This document shows, piece by piece, positions 34,076 through 43,417 of a DNA stretch of 64,000 nt. The DNA comes from Marinagarivorans cellulosilyticus (GTDB taxonomy: Bacteria > Pseudomonadota > Gammaproteobacteria > Pseudomonadales > Cellvibrionaceae), in the NCBI RefSeq assembly GCF_021655555.1, contig NZ_AP023086.1, positions 3,068,685-3,132,684 of the forward strand. Reading direction: 5' to 3'. Within the stretch, counting starts at the first letter, position 1; each line of letters opens with the position of its first letter. Made by a program: the position numbers and the translations under genes. A model generated the notes under the pieces. The model was not told the DNA's origin and did no database searches. It was given only the letters and a program-made list of their open reading frames with translations.

Positions 34076-35223
34076 TATAGTGCTCCCATCCACAGGTCTA
34101 ATTCCTGTGCTTTTACTTGCCAGCTCTGGTGTTGCACGGCGTATTGCTGGGCGTTGTTGGCTGCTTGATGGGTATCGATGCTCGATAGGATCTGACTAAA
34201 GTGCGCGCTGTTGCTGGCAATATTAACGAAGCTTCGGTATTCCTCAACAGCAGGGAACTGCGTGCTAATAATGGGTTTTCCTATGGCCATATATTCACGT
34301 AGCTTTAAAGGGTTGCAGTGTTGTATTTGTGCGCAATTAACAAACGGCAGTAAGGATGCTTGCCAGTGTTGGCTATAGGATGGTAGCTGCTGGTGTGCTT
34401 TAGGACCTAAAAAATAGGTGTTTTTAAGTTTTTTTAGGGCTTCTACGTTAATTTTTTCTTGGCCAATAAATACGAAATCCCAACTAGGGTTTTCTTGTGC
34501 AGTTTTTATTAATAGTGGAATATCTAACCAAGATTCTATACTGCCATAAAAGCCTGCTATAGGTTTATTATTGCGGGGTAAGTCGGCCGCAGGTTTCGTT
34601 GTTTGCTTAAATAGCGTGATATCAACCCCGTGTGGCAGTAGCTTTATTTTACGTGCGGGCCACTTTTTTTGTAGTTCTTTTTGGCTAACAACCACTAAAT
34701 TGGCCGTGTCGATCAGTTTGTTCTCGTGCTCGGTAACGGTGTTATGGTCAACCCCTGCCAGCCCAGAAAAGTCATCGCAGCAGTAATAGATGCTGGCATA
34801 ATGGGGGATATACGCAAAGCTATCGACGGCGGTTGGAAGCGATGTCCATATTAATGGCTTATCAAATTTCAGTTTTTGGCACAGTGCATTAACTTGTTTT
34901 GCAATGGTCTTAGCGCACAGTGTTCGCACTACAGCGTTGCGTGGGGCTGGCCAAGTTTTAATATTGGCAACCGTTATATTGCCAGAGGTATTTTCACAAT
35001 GCTTAGAATTATTCGGTTCGTCGTAGGTTTTTGCGCGCATTGCACTTGGAAATAGTTTGTTCCACGCGCGCTGCACATCGTTGCTATTTAGCTTGGGTTG
35101 GCGCAAGCCAATCGAGTTAATCCACAGTACTCGCCGGTTGTGAGCCATTGCCTTAATTAAATGCTGGGTGCTACTGGGAAGCCCATGCCAGTCTTCACCA
35201 AAAACGATTAAATCACGCAACAT
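34075..35223 (-). CDS. Glycosyltransferase (GT-B fold, TuaH/exopolysaccharide type)
   Basis: A 382-residue GT-B glycosyltransferase. It opens with MLRDLIVFGEDWHGLPSS, similar to the family in which a sugar transferase begins with 'FSxDWxxxPSS'. YYCCDDFSGLAG, LPHGVDITLF, AGFYGSIESW and the late LREYMAIGKPIISTQFP motif follow. ATG 35223 is selected because an AAGGAG ribosome site lies seven bases upstream; a start at 35262 lacks one. It overlaps the acyltransferase stop by 11 bases, so translation is coupled. The acceptor and donor sugars cannot be predicted. Confidence 0.82.
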   Translation of the reverse strand: MLRDLIVFGEDWHGLPSSTQHLIKAMAHNRRVLWINSIGLRQPKLNSNDVQRAWNKLFPSAMRAKTYDEPNNSKHCENTSGNITVANIKTWPAPRNAVVRTLCAKTIAKQVNALCQKLKFDKPLIWTSLPTAVDSFAYIPHYASIYYCCDDFSGLAGVDHNTVTEHENKLIDTANLVVVSQKELQKKWPARKIKLLPHGVDITLFKQTTKPAADLPRNNKPIAGFYGSIESWLDIPLLIKTAQENPSWDFVFIGQEKINVEALKKLKNTYFLGPKAHQQLPSYSQHWQASLLPFVNCAQIQHCNPLKLREYMAIGKPIISTQFPAVEEYRSFVNIASNSAHFSQILSSIDTHQAANNAQQYAVQHQSWQVKAQELDLWMGAL

Positions 35224-35995
35224 GACTAAGCTCCTTACTAATGTGGTTAGCGCATTTAGCATTGTCGCGTGTTAAGCCAAGCTCTTGTTCGCTAAGAGGG
35301 CGTATAACTTTGGCTGGGTTGCCAGCGGCAATAACGTTGGCGGGTATATCTTTTGTAACAACACTGCCTGTACCTATTATGCTGTTTTCGCCAATGCGTA
35401 CTTTGGGTAGCACGGTGCAGCCGGTGCCAAGCCAAACGTTGTCTTCAAGTACGATATCGCCTACTTGGTTTTCTAATTCAGCATCGCCATTGGCGCGAGC
35501 TACGGGGTTTATGGGGTGGCCTGGGTAGCCGGCTAAAAAGCAGCGCCCCGCGATTCTTACGTTATTACCAATAATCACTTTTTTACCCACGGCAATAGTG
35601 GTTTGCCAGCTAATACCAACGTTGTGGCCAATTAACAGTTGTGCGCAGTCACTATTTTGGCTGCGTCCGCTAAATGTAGTTTGGCCAGAAATTCTGCAGT
35701 TTTCTCCTAATGTTATGGCTAAGCGGCCCGCTAAAAATGGCATGCCGGTGTATAAGTAAAGATGGCGCGGTGCTTTATCGACGAGTGCTTTAAAAAGAGG
35801 CGTCCACCAAAAAATGCGGATGACTTCTTTAATGCCATTACTTAACAGAAAAAAAACAGGTGCCATCACGCGATAAGGCATAAGTGGCAGCGGTACATTG
35901 AGCGTTCGCATACCTTTAATGTAAGGGCGCAAAGTACTAGCCAGTGGATGATCGCTATTTTTCAGCCAAGCTTTTGTCGATTCTATATATAACAT
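35213..35995 (-). CDS. Hexapeptide-repeat acyltransferase (LbetaH, WcaF/serine O-acetyltransferase-like)
   Basis: A 260-residue protein whose C-terminal two thirds contains left-handed beta-helix repeats of the (I/V)-G-x-N-x type (ITLGENCRI, LLIGHNVGI, VIIGNNVRI, VLEDNVWLG, RIGENSIIGTGSVVTKDIP, NVIAAGNPAKVI). These enzymes transfer acetyl or other acyl groups from acyl-CoA to sugars, so it probably decorates the exopolysaccharide. Two short hydrophobic stretches in the N-terminal third may attach it to the membrane. It is the first gene of the five-gene minus-strand operon 35995-29535. Confidence 0.86.
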   Translation of the reverse strand: MLYIESTKAWLKNSDHPLASTLRPYIKGMRTLNVPLPLMPYRVMAPVFFLLSNGIKEVIRIFWWTPLFKALVDKAPRHLYLYTGMPFLAGRLAITLGENCRISGQTTFSGRSQNSDCAQLLIGHNVGISWQTTIAVGKKVIIGNNVRIAGRCFLAGYPGHPINPVARANGDAELENQVGDIVLEDNVWLGTGCTVLPKVRIGENSIIGTGSVVTKDIPANVIAAGNPAKVIRPLSEQELGLTRDNAKCANHISKELSHVA

Positions 35996-36437
35996 AGGAG
36001 TGAACTTGTTTTATTGATGATATGTGCGTCCTAGCTAGAATCGCGCCAAAAGTATTTCAATATTTCTATCAGGTTTAAGGATTTTGTGCGCTGATTTAAC
36101 GGTTATATACCGTAAATTCACCCTGCTGGCTTCTATGATTTTATCTTTTTCGCATTTTGCAATTAATGTTTTTACATTTGTTTTGCAGAATGAGAATTAT
36201 ATTTTCATTCTAGGAAGCGCCAAGGCTGAAACTCCCTAATTGATGGATTTGGAACTGTAAAATTAAATTTAAGGAGTGGTTCGCTTTTTGCTGTTGTCAA
36301 AATGTTAGCTAGCTATGACATGCCGTTACGAGTCGGCGCCATGCCATTAGGCATAAGAGGCGCAATTATTGAATCTTGTATGCATAAATACAGCTGGAAA
36401 AGTCAATATGTACTATTACTTATAAAGGTAATTAATA
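35996..36437. other. Divergent promoter region between the polysaccharide operon and the H-NOX operon
   Basis: A 442-base A/T-rich stretch with no supported gene. It includes a GCATTTTGC palindrome (36152-36160) and a small ATGCC-ATTA-GGCAT hairpin near 36341-36354. It serves the acyltransferase operon to the left and the NO-signalling operon to the right, so it is the obvious place for control that links the two. Confidence 0.5.
36152..36160. promoter_or_regulatory. GCA-N3-TGC site, copy 2
   Basis: GCATTTTGC (reverse complement GCAAAATGC), flanked as CGCATTTTGCAATT. It lies 157 bases upstream of the acyltransferase start and in the divergent region of the H-NOX operon. The same nine bases occur upstream of two other polysaccharide transcription units. 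Confidence 0.35.
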
Positions 36438-37790
36438 ATGGTGGCAGCACGCTTGAAAAACGACGAGGACGACAATAACCATAGCATGGCCACGCCGGCT
36501 TCAGAGCCGACAGTCTTGTTTGTGGATGACGAAGCCCCCGTATTAAAGGCCATGACGCGGTTTTCGCGTGGCCGAGGCTGGAATGTCTTAACTGCACTCA
36601 GTGGGCAAGAGGGGCTAGCATTACTGGCAGATCAACAAGTGGATGTGGTGGTATCCGACATGCGGATGCCCGGCATGACCGGTGACATCTTCCTTGCCAA
36701 AATTAAACAGCAATACCCCGATGTTATTCGGATTTTATTAACCGGCCACGCGGATGTTAAAGCGTTGGAAAACGCCATTAACCATGCGGGTATTTATAAC
36801 TATATTAATAAACCCTGGGACGATCACTTGCTAGGCGAGGTCATTCAAGGTGCTTTACGTTTTCAAGAGTCAGAGCGCGAGCGTAAACGTTTAGAAGATT
36901 TAACGAGAAAGCAAAACCGTCAGTTAGGGCGTTTAGCTTTAAGTTTAGATAAAACTGTCAAAGAACGGACAATTGAAATTGAGCAAGCTTTAACATTATT
37001 GCAAATGACGCACGAGCGTTCTAAAAAAAGCTTTCACGATGCGTTGAGTGTGGTAACCCAGTTATTAGATTGGAACGAAGGCCGGGCGAATAATCATTGT
37101 CGTTTTGTCGCCGAGTTAGCGCAAAAAACAGCTACAGCCATGAAACTGAGCGAAGACGATGTCGAGCTAACGCAAACGGCAGGCTTATTACACGATATAG
37201 GTTTGATGGCGTTGCCCGAAAACTTACGTAAAAAACCCGTTTACGATATGACTGACGAAGAAGTCGCAGATTATCAGCAGCATCCAATTCTTGCAGAAAT
37301 GGCGCTATCGGCGGCCAGTGGCTTAGAGGCCGTAGCTAAGGTGGTTAAGCAACACCACGAGCATGTAGATGGCAAGGGCTTTCCCGATGGTTTACGTGGC
37401 ACAGCGGTATCAATGCCTGCACGTATAATTGCGGTTGTTGCCGATTACCACGATCTCTACCACGGCTTGTTGGCGCGGCAATGTCTTGGGCACGAAGACG
37501 CCAAGGCTCACCTGCAGAAAAAGGCCGGCACAACTTACGATATTGCTGTAGTTAATGCCTTTTTGTCGTTATTGGGTGATCAAAACAGAGAGCACATTCA
37601 CCGTTTTAAAGCGACCGTTGCCCAACTAAAAGAAGGCATGCTGCTGGATCAAGATTTACATGCCTCCAATAAGCTTTTATTGCTAACAGAGGGTACCGTA
37701 ATTACGCGTAATATTATTGATCGCTTAGTCAGTTATCAGCGCAAGTTTGATTGCAAATTTGAACTGATGGTAAAAGGTGATATCGGTTAG
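36438..37790 (+). CDS. Response regulator with HD-GYP cyclic di-GMP phosphodiesterase domain
   Basis: A 450-residue soluble two-component output protein. The receiver domain has acidic D30-D31 and phospho-acceptor D74 (VVSDMRMPG) with NKPWDD as the Lys switch. A coiled linker (about 145-195) leads to an HD-GYP domain: H220, HD at 252-253, H282, HHEH at 306-309 and DGKGFPDGL at 311-319. All metal ligands expected for activity are present; GYP is changed to GFP, a conservative change. It would hydrolyse cyclic di-GMP when phosphorylated. It is the first gene of an operon with an H-NOX sensor and a kinase, paralleling the HnoD of Shewanella, which however is degenerate. AAAGG lies nine bases before ATG 36438; an alternative is ATG 36486. 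Confidence 0.9.
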   Translation: MVAARLKNDEDDNNHSMATPASEPTVLFVDDEAPVLKAMTRFSRGRGWNVLTALSGQEGLALLADQQVDVVVSDMRMPGMTGDIFLAKIKQQYPDVIRILLTGHADVKALENAINHAGIYNYINKPWDDHLLGEVIQGALRFQESERERKRLEDLTRKQNRQLGRLALSLDKTVKERTIEIEQALTLLQMTHERSKKSFHDALSVVTQLLDWNEGRANNHCRFVAELAQKTATAMKLSEDDVELTQTAGLLHDIGLMALPENLRKKPVYDMTDEEVADYQQHPILAEMALSAASGLEAVAKVVKQHHEHVDGKGFPDGLRGTAVSMPARIIAVVADYHDLYHGLLARQCLGHEDAKAHLQKKAGTTYDIAVVNAFLSLLGDQNREHIHRFKATVAQLKEGMLLDQDLHASNKLLLLTEGTVITRNIIDRLVSYQRKFDCKFELMVKGDIG

Positions 37791-37824
37791 TTTACGCCCT
37801 TGATTACAGTATGGAGGTTAAAAA

Positions 37825-38367
37825 ATGAAAGGTGCTGTATTTATTGCTTTAAATGATTTTGTAGAAACGCTCTACGGTATTGATCGTTGGGAGGCAATAT
37901 TAGCTGAGGTGAACCCTGAGTCTGGCGGTGTTTATACCTCTGTGCAAAATTATGATGATGCCGAAATGGTAGCTCTAGTGCATGCCATTTGTAAGCAATT
38001 GGGTGTCACCCGCGCCCAAGCTTTAGGTATTTTTGGCGAGTACCTTTTTGGTGTTCTAAACACTAAATACCCAATATTTACCAGTTTGCAACCCGACTTT
38101 TTTAAGTTTTTGGCGTGTGTCGAAAGTATAGTGCATACCGAGGTACGTAAGCTATTTAGTGATGTGAAGCTGCCTTTGATTGTGCCCGTTGAAACAGGCG
38201 AGCACAAAATAGTATTACGCTATGAATCAGATCGCCAAATGTGCGAACTTGCCGAGGGCCTAATCCACGGTGCGGCTAAATTCTATGATGTGACTATTAA
38301 AATGCGTCAAGGGTGTTGTTACCATCAAGGGGATGACCATTGCCTTATTGAGGTTATGCTAGTGTGA
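37825..38367 (+). CDS. H-NOX haem nitric-oxide sensor protein
   Basis: A 180-residue stand-alone H-NOX (HNOB) domain. The proximal haem ligand is H104 in SIVHTEVRKL, and the propionate-binding motif Y-x-S-x-R is Y133-E-S135-D-R137. In bacteria these cytosolic proteins bind NO at picomolar to nanomolar levels and change the autophosphorylation of a partner histidine kinase. The partner is encoded next, with the GTG start overlapping the H-NOX stop. TATGGAGG is a strong ribosome site. The two Cys near the C-terminus (QGCCYHQGDDHC) could bind zinc or respond to redox, as reported for Vibrio cholerae H-NOX. Confidence 0.93.
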   Translation: MKGAVFIALNDFVETLYGIDRWEAILAEVNPESGGVYTSVQNYDDAEMVALVHAICKQLGVTRAQALGIFGEYLFGVLNTKYPIFTSLQPDFFKFLACVESIVHTEVRKLFSDVKLPLIVPVETGEHKIVLRYESDRQMCELAEGLIHGAAKFYDVTIKMRQGCCYHQGDDHCLIEVMLV

Positions 38368-39329
38368 GTGACGTAAATTATAAGGCTGCTTACGAACGCC
38401 AAAAGAAGGCCAGGGCATTAGCGGAAGAGCTGTTAGAAAACCGTTCGCGTGAACTTTACGAGGCCAATCAATCGCTGCAATATGCGTATAACAAGCTAAA
38501 AAACCAAAAAGCACAGATCCTTCATCAAGAAAAGTTGGCGTCTATCGGTCAATTGTCTGCTGGTGTTGCGCACGAAATTAATAACCCTGCAGGCTATGTA
38601 AAAAGTAATCTTAATACGCTTAAAGGGTATAGTCAGGATCTTGTTAATTTTTACAGTGCCGTAAACGAACTCTTTTCTAGTTACTGTGCTAGCTTGCCTG
38701 GTGGTATATGCTCGGCAGAGAGTCAGAAACTTATTGCGCAGTTTGAAGAATTAAAAGGCGTGCATGATATTAAGTTCTTACTAGCCGATATCGCTGATAT
38801 TGTTGATGAAAGCCATGATGGTATCAAACGTATAGAGGGTATTGTTAGGGGGTTAAAAGATTTTTCTCGCCCAGACGAACCCGAACCGCAAACTGTGAAT
38901 TTGGTATCTTGCCTAGAAAACACCATTAAGCTGGTTTCTAATCAGGTAAAACACAAACTTAATATTACATTTGAGCACGAAGGGCAGTTGTTTATTAAAG
39001 GGCAGCAGGGCAGCTTGTCGCAGGTTTTTTTAAATTTAATTGTGAATGCGTCGCACGCAGTTGCGGACGATGGCCATCTAAAAATTAAAGCAAATTCTGC
39101 AGAGGGCTTTGCAATGTTGCATTTTATCGATGACGGATGTGGCATGGATACGCAAACTCAACTTAAAGTGTTCGAACCGTTTTTTACCACGAAAGCGCAA
39201 GGCGTAGGGACAGGTTTGGGGTTGTCGATATCCCACGGTATTATCAAAAAGCATGGCGGTCTAATTAGTGTGAGTAGCGAGTTAGGGCAGGGTACGGAAT
39301 TTATTATTCAGCTACCTCTTGATGTATAA
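38364..39329 (+). CDS. Soluble H-NOX-associated histidine kinase (HnoK-like)
   Basis: A 321-residue cytoplasmic histidine kinase with no membrane segment. An N-terminal coiled coil (about 5-55) leads to the dimerisation/His domain with H70 in AGVAHEINNPAGYV, and an ATPase domain with the N box (NLIVNASHAV), DDGCGM and GTGLGLSIS. It starts at GTG 38364, overlapping the H-NOX stop in GTGA, so the two proteins are made together. By analogy with HnoK of Shewanella and Vibrio its activity would be inhibited by NO-bound H-NOX, and its target would be the HD-GYP regulator encoded at the start of the operon. Confidence 0.9.
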   Translation: MSDVNYKAAYERQKKARALAEELLENRSRELYEANQSLQYAYNKLKNQKAQILHQEKLASIGQLSAGVAHEINNPAGYVKSNLNTLKGYSQDLVNFYSAVNELFSSYCASLPGGICSAESQKLIAQFEELKGVHDIKFLLADIADIVDESHDGIKRIEGIVRGLKDFSRPDEPEPQTVNLVSCLENTIKLVSNQVKHKLNITFEHEGQLFIKGQQGSLSQVFLNLIVNASHAVADDGHLKIKANSAEGFAMLHFIDDGCGMDTQTQLKVFEPFFTTKAQGVGTGLGLSISHGIIKKHGGLISVSSELGQGTEFIIQLPLDV

Positions 39330-39345
39330 CCCTCTTATTACCCCA

Positions 39346-40719
39346 TTATTTTAAGTTTTCGCGCTGCCAGAACTTCATGGCAATAATTAAGCTTGCTACA
39401 ACGTAAATGGGCCAAGTGAAGCCTTGCGTTAGGAATGTGCCAGAAACCACTATGCCTAATATCGCCGCCAAGTTGGCTTCGGAGGCCGCTTGAATTGCCG
39501 CAGGAGCCTTGCACTGAATGCCATCGTCTGTTGTTTTAATGGCATCCCTTATCAGTTGAACAACCATAATCACAAAAACAATAATGCCAAGAATACCGGT
39601 TTCGGCCAGTACGCCAAACCATGTGCTGTGTACCGCATGGTTTAAGCCGTCCCAGTGGGGGCTGTAAAAGTAATAATTAGAGAAAAAGTTCTTGAGCCCC
39701 ACACCGCTAAAAGGGTTGGCCAGTGCCATGCCCCAAGCAGCCTGCCAAGCCCAAATGCGCCCCATCGCCGAGGCATCTACACCGCTTTCGGCGGCGCCGC
39801 CAGAAGCGCGGCCCGATATACCGGCCATGACAAATAATGCCATTGCTACAACGGCGCCGGCACCAAAAAAGATGAACTTATTGGTTATACGGCGGTAGGC
39901 AAACAAGCCAAACACAGCCATTACACCCAGTAGGCCGCCACGGCTTTGGGTTGCAATAACGGCGCTGAACAAGGCTATGGTTGAAATGGCGCCAACAAGG
40001 CGCGCAATAAGCCCTAAGCCTTTGTTTAGCATAAGGCTTATGGCAAAACTAATGGGGAACATGAGTACTAAGGCAAGATCGTTAGGGTCGCCCAGAATAG
40101 AGCCTAACTCGCGCCCCACAGTAACCCGCGTTCCTTCTACTAGGCCAATGCCATTAACCTTATTCCACAAGGCAACGCCGGCAACAGCCGCGCCAGAAAG
40201 CGTTAACAAATACAAGCTTAATAAAAAGTCCTTGGGGGTTCGGGTGAGCCAAGCAATGGCAAAAGTCATAATAATGATTTTTATATAGGAATCTTTAAAG
40301 GCGGTAATGGCAATATCGCGGCTGGTCGCGAAAAAAAGCCCCGTAAAAACAAGAAAAAAGAAGAGCCCAACCCAATTGAAGGTGTCGTCCCAAAAGGGCC
40401 TTATCTTACCGGTTACAACAATATGCCAGCCCAAAGCAAATAAAGCAGAAAGCGCCAATAGTTGCGGGATTCTTAACGGGTTTAAAAAAGGGAAGGCTTC
40501 GTGAATGCGGCAAAACGAAAAAATCACAAAACTAAGAATAATAATAAACGGGAGCTTAAGTACGCCGTATATGGCCAGTGGTGCTAAGCAGGCAGCAATA
40601 ATGACTATTGGGTGGGGCAGTAGCCACCAAGCAGCCGCAAACAACCCGCATAAAGCGATAGCAATAAGCGGGGTAACGATTGCGCGGCGGTTGGGCGCTA
40701 AGCCGTGTGTTTTTAGCAT
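39346..40719 (-). CDS. O-antigen ligase/Wzy-type polymerase family membrane protein
   Basis: A 457-residue polytopic inner-membrane protein with about eleven hydrophobic segments. The Wzy_C/O-antigen-ligase core has ILGDPNDLAL (mid protein), QSRGGLLG, a large periplasmic loop with GVGLKNF and the catalytic-type His region NHAVHSTWFGVLAETG. Such proteins polymerise lipid-linked repeats or ligate finished chains to an acceptor. Within this locus polymerase is the more likely role because no lipid A core genes are adjacent. It is the last gene of the minus-strand cluster that starts at 45739; its stop faces the kinase stop 16 bases away. Confidence 0.82.
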   Translation of the reverse strand: MLKTHGLAPNRRAIVTPLIAIALCGLFAAAWWLLPHPIVIIAACLAPLAIYGVLKLPFIIILSFVIFSFCRIHEAFPFLNPLRIPQLLALSALFALGWHIVVTGKIRPFWDDTFNWVGLFFFLVFTGLFFATSRDIAITAFKDSYIKIIIMTFAIAWLTRTPKDFLLSLYLLTLSGAAVAGVALWNKVNGIGLVEGTRVTVGRELGSILGDPNDLALVLMFPISFAISLMLNKGLGLIARLVGAISTIALFSAVIATQSRGGLLGVMAVFGLFAYRRITNKFIFFGAGAVVAMALFVMAGISGRASGGAAESGVDASAMGRIWAWQAAWGMALANPFSGVGLKNFFSNYYFYSPHWDGLNHAVHSTWFGVLAETGILGIIVFVIMVVQLIRDAIKTTDDGIQCKAPAAIQAASEANLAAILGIVVSGTFLTQGFTWPIYVVASLIIAMKFWQRENLK

Positions 40720-40757
40720 GCGCGAAAGCGGTGCCCCGTATTGTGGCGGCTACAACG

Positions 40758-42212
40758 TTAACAAGGTGCTGTAGTCGCCTGACGAAAACCCAAGTAATTA
40801 GTTAAACGATAGCTGATTACCATAGCACCTGCACAAATCGCACAGCCTAAAGCTAAAGCAACTGAGTAGATGGTGAGCTGCCAAATGCCTACTTGGGAGC
40901 TTAATGCGGTATAACTGATACCTGTAGCAACAACGGGCATGCAAACGCAAAAGAGCAGTAGTAATGGCTGTACGTGGTGAACTAAGGCGTTTTTACCTTG
41001 TAGGTGAATTGCCGCAAGGCGAAAACCTTGGGCGATAATAAGGCCTGTAATACAGCCGCTTACCCCCCAATAAAAGGTGCCCAATAAACAACAACTTGCA
41101 CCAATAATGGCACTGGTAACATTAATTTTTAATAAAGGTAGCGTGCTTTGTTGGCTAAGCAGGCCAATATTGTGAATCTCGCTGGCTTCGCGCAGGCCAA
41201 ACATAATGGCTATAGCACCGGCTAATAGTGTTGCCGAGTGATAAGCTTCTGGCATCAGTACAATAATAAGTACGGGTGCCATACAAATAACGCCGCAAGT
41301 CATTAAGCTTAACAGTACGCTGGCTAGCCCCAATACTTGCGTGCATTGCGCTGCGCGGTGTTGTAGCCATTCAAAGCGGCGTGGGCGCCACCACATGCCA
41401 AAAGGTTGCATTAGCAGCACCGTCGCTAGCGCAAATTTAGCGGCTACACTATACAGCCCTAATTGCGTTAAAGAATCCCATTGGGCTATAGCAATGCGAT
41501 CGACACCATTGAGCGCAAACATACATAAACCACTGCCAAGTAGTGGCATACCGTAGCGCCATATGGCGGTTAGCTCTTGGCGTTTTGCCGCAATGCCTGT
41601 GCTTCGGTATTGGCATAGCCCAAGCACAAAGGCTTGGCTAAATGTTGCAATCACACTGGCAATAATCACGCTATCTAAGTGGGGGTTGTGGTGCAGCAAT
41701 ACAACGGTTAACAACGCTTGTAAAAATGTACGGCCAATTACTACGGCAAAAAACTGGCCGGCATTATCGCGCATGCGCAAATAACCCAGTGGTAAGCTTA
41801 TGGCTCCCTCTAGTGCTACACCGGCCCATATAATTTGTAATTGGTAGGGGGCAAGCTGGCCGCCGGTTAACTGGCTAATAGTTGGGGCAGCAATATAGCC
41901 TAACAAAAAGGCGACAGCGCCAAGGTATAGGCTCCAGCCGTACAAAGAGGCCACAATGTTGCGCTGTTTATTACCGGTTTGGGTACCGGCAAAGCGAAAT
42001 AGGCAATCCTCTAAGCCCATAGCAACAAACAAGCTTAACAGCATGGCTGCGGTGGTTAATAGCTCAAGCTTACCCATTTGTGCTGGTGGTAAATAGCCGG
42101 CAATAAAAGGCAGCATAATGAGCGATAAACCTTTCATTAGCACAATGGATAAACCGTAAAAGATTAGGCTCTTTTTAAACTGTGTTGCACGCTGAGAATT
42201 GGCAAGGCTCAT
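40758..42212 (-). CDS. Wzx-type oligosaccharide flippase (MATE/MVF superfamily)
   Basis: A 484-residue membrane protein with about fourteen hydrophobic helices, of the polysaccharide transporter (PST) type. The N-terminus FKKSLIFYGLSIVLMKGLSLIMLPFIAGYLP and the following GKLELL segment match the family. It would flip undecaprenyl-linked repeat units across the inner membrane. ATG 42212 overlaps the upstream glycosyltransferase stop in ATGA and is preferred over an ATG 36 bases earlier. With the Wzy-like and Wzz-like proteins it completes a Wzx/Wzy-dependent pathway; outer-membrane export genes are not in the window. Confidence 0.88.
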   Translation of the reverse strand: MSLANSQRATQFKKSLIFYGLSIVLMKGLSLIMLPFIAGYLPPAQMGKLELLTTAAMLLSLFVAMGLEDCLFRFAGTQTGNKQRNIVASLYGWSLYLGAVAFLLGYIAAPTISQLTGGQLAPYQLQIIWAGVALEGAISLPLGYLRMRDNAGQFFAVVIGRTFLQALLTVVLLHHNPHLDSVIIASVIATFSQAFVLGLCQYRSTGIAAKRQELTAIWRYGMPLLGSGLCMFALNGVDRIAIAQWDSLTQLGLYSVAAKFALATVLLMQPFGMWWRPRRFEWLQHRAAQCTQVLGLASVLLSLMTCGVICMAPVLIIVLMPEAYHSATLLAGAIAIMFGLREASEIHNIGLLSQQSTLPLLKINVTSAIIGASCCLLGTFYWGVSGCITGLIIAQGFRLAAIHLQGKNALVHHVQPLLLLFCVCMPVVATGISYTALSSQVGIWQLTIYSVALALGCAICAGAMVISYRLTNYLGFRQATTAPC

Positions 42213-43417
42213 AATAAATTTTCCAGCGAAAATAACTCGACATCGCAATTACCATTAATAGCTAAACAAATAGCGCTGTAGGCTTTGGCTGCGGTGTATT
42301 GCAACGATTGTTGCTGCGCTTGTTGTCCAATGGTTTGGATCACAAAAGGGTGCTTGGCCAGTAAATTCAATACCTTTAATAAGGCTTGGCTATCGCCTGG
42401 CGTGTATTTAATACAGTTAATGCCGTGCACTAATTTTCGATCCCAATACGCACCATCTTTAGGGATAACAGGGCATAGCCCAGCTGCCATAGCCTCTAAA
42501 ATAGAAAGCCCAAAAGGTTCGTTTTCACTGGTAGAGACAAAAATACTGCAGTGGCTGCGTAGCGCATTTAACTTTTTAGGTTGTTTCCAGCAGCGGCTAT
42601 TGCGCGTATGTTGGGGCGCTGCATTACTGGCAAGCGTACTGTTTTTAGGTGCGATGTAACAAATATGTGCTTTTAATTCTGGGTGAATATGCTCGGCGGC
42701 CAGCGCGCGTTGTAATATGGGCAACCCCTTCCATGTTAAAAGCGATGCCGCCCATAGCACGATGGGTTTTGTTTGGTGGCTAGGCTTGGGCCATTGTAAT
42801 CGGCTTAGGCCGTTGTGAAAAGGCGTAGCGCTCATCCAAAAGGCTGTGCGTACTTCTTCTGGTGCTTGGCTTAACAATTGTTTTAAATCGTTTTCGCTGC
42901 TGCTTAAATAAAATGTTGTACTTGCTCGGCGCAATGCCAGTAATGCCATGCGGCCTTGGGCAACGGGGCCTTGAATTAATTGAATGGCGCGCCTTTTTAA
43001 TAGTGTTGCAATAAATAATCCAGCTGCATCTACCGCTGGGCCAGATAAGCATAAAAATGTAGCAATGCGCGGGCGATAAAAAACAATGAGCAGAAGCTGC
43101 AGCGCCAATACACTTTGTTTAAGGTAGTAGGGCATGCCGCATGTTGCACGCTTTAATAAATTTGGTAGGTGTAACTTTATAATATGAGCATTGCGATGAG
43201 TCCAGCTATCTGGGTCTAATGTTACAATAATTAATGGGTTCGGTTCTCTAGCCTGTGTAGGCCCATCTTTGTCGTATAGGCCATCAAAACAATTGTAAAT
43301 ACTTTGATCTAAAATAGTGTTGGCTGCAACCTTCGAGCCACCAGCAAAAGGCGTGGGGTCGTACACCATTAATGTTTTTGGGGTTGATAATTGCGTTTTA
43401 GCTTGAGAATTATTCAC
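42209..43417 (-). CDS. GT4-like glycosyltransferase
   Basis: A 402-residue GT-B glycosyltransferase. Visible blocks are DPTPFAGGSKVAA at the N-terminal acceptor loop, PIVLWAASLLTWKGLP at the start of the donor domain and the E-x7-E type SENEPFGLSILEAMAAGLCPV near residue 310. Its start overlaps the stop of the preceding glycosyltransferase gene in ATGA, and its stop overlaps the flippase start in the same way, so the cluster is tightly coupled. Sugar specificity is unknown. Confidence 0.85.
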   Translation of the reverse strand: MNNSQAKTQLSTPKTLMVYDPTPFAGGSKVAANTILDQSIYNCFDGLYDKDGPTQAREPNPLIIVTLDPDSWTHRNAHIIKLHLPNLLKRATCGMPYYLKQSVLALQLLLIVFYRPRIATFLCLSGPAVDAAGLFIATLLKRRAIQLIQGPVAQGRMALLALRRASTTFYLSSSENDLKQLLSQAPEEVRTAFWMSATPFHNGLSRLQWPKPSHQTKPIVLWAASLLTWKGLPILQRALAAEHIHPELKAHICYIAPKNSTLASNAAPQHTRNSRCWKQPKKLNALRSHCSIFVSTSENEPFGLSILEAMAAGLCPVIPKDGAYWDRKLVHGINCIKYTPGDSQALLKVLNLLAKHPFVIQTIGQQAQQQSLQYTAAKAYSAICLAINGNCDVELFSLENLL

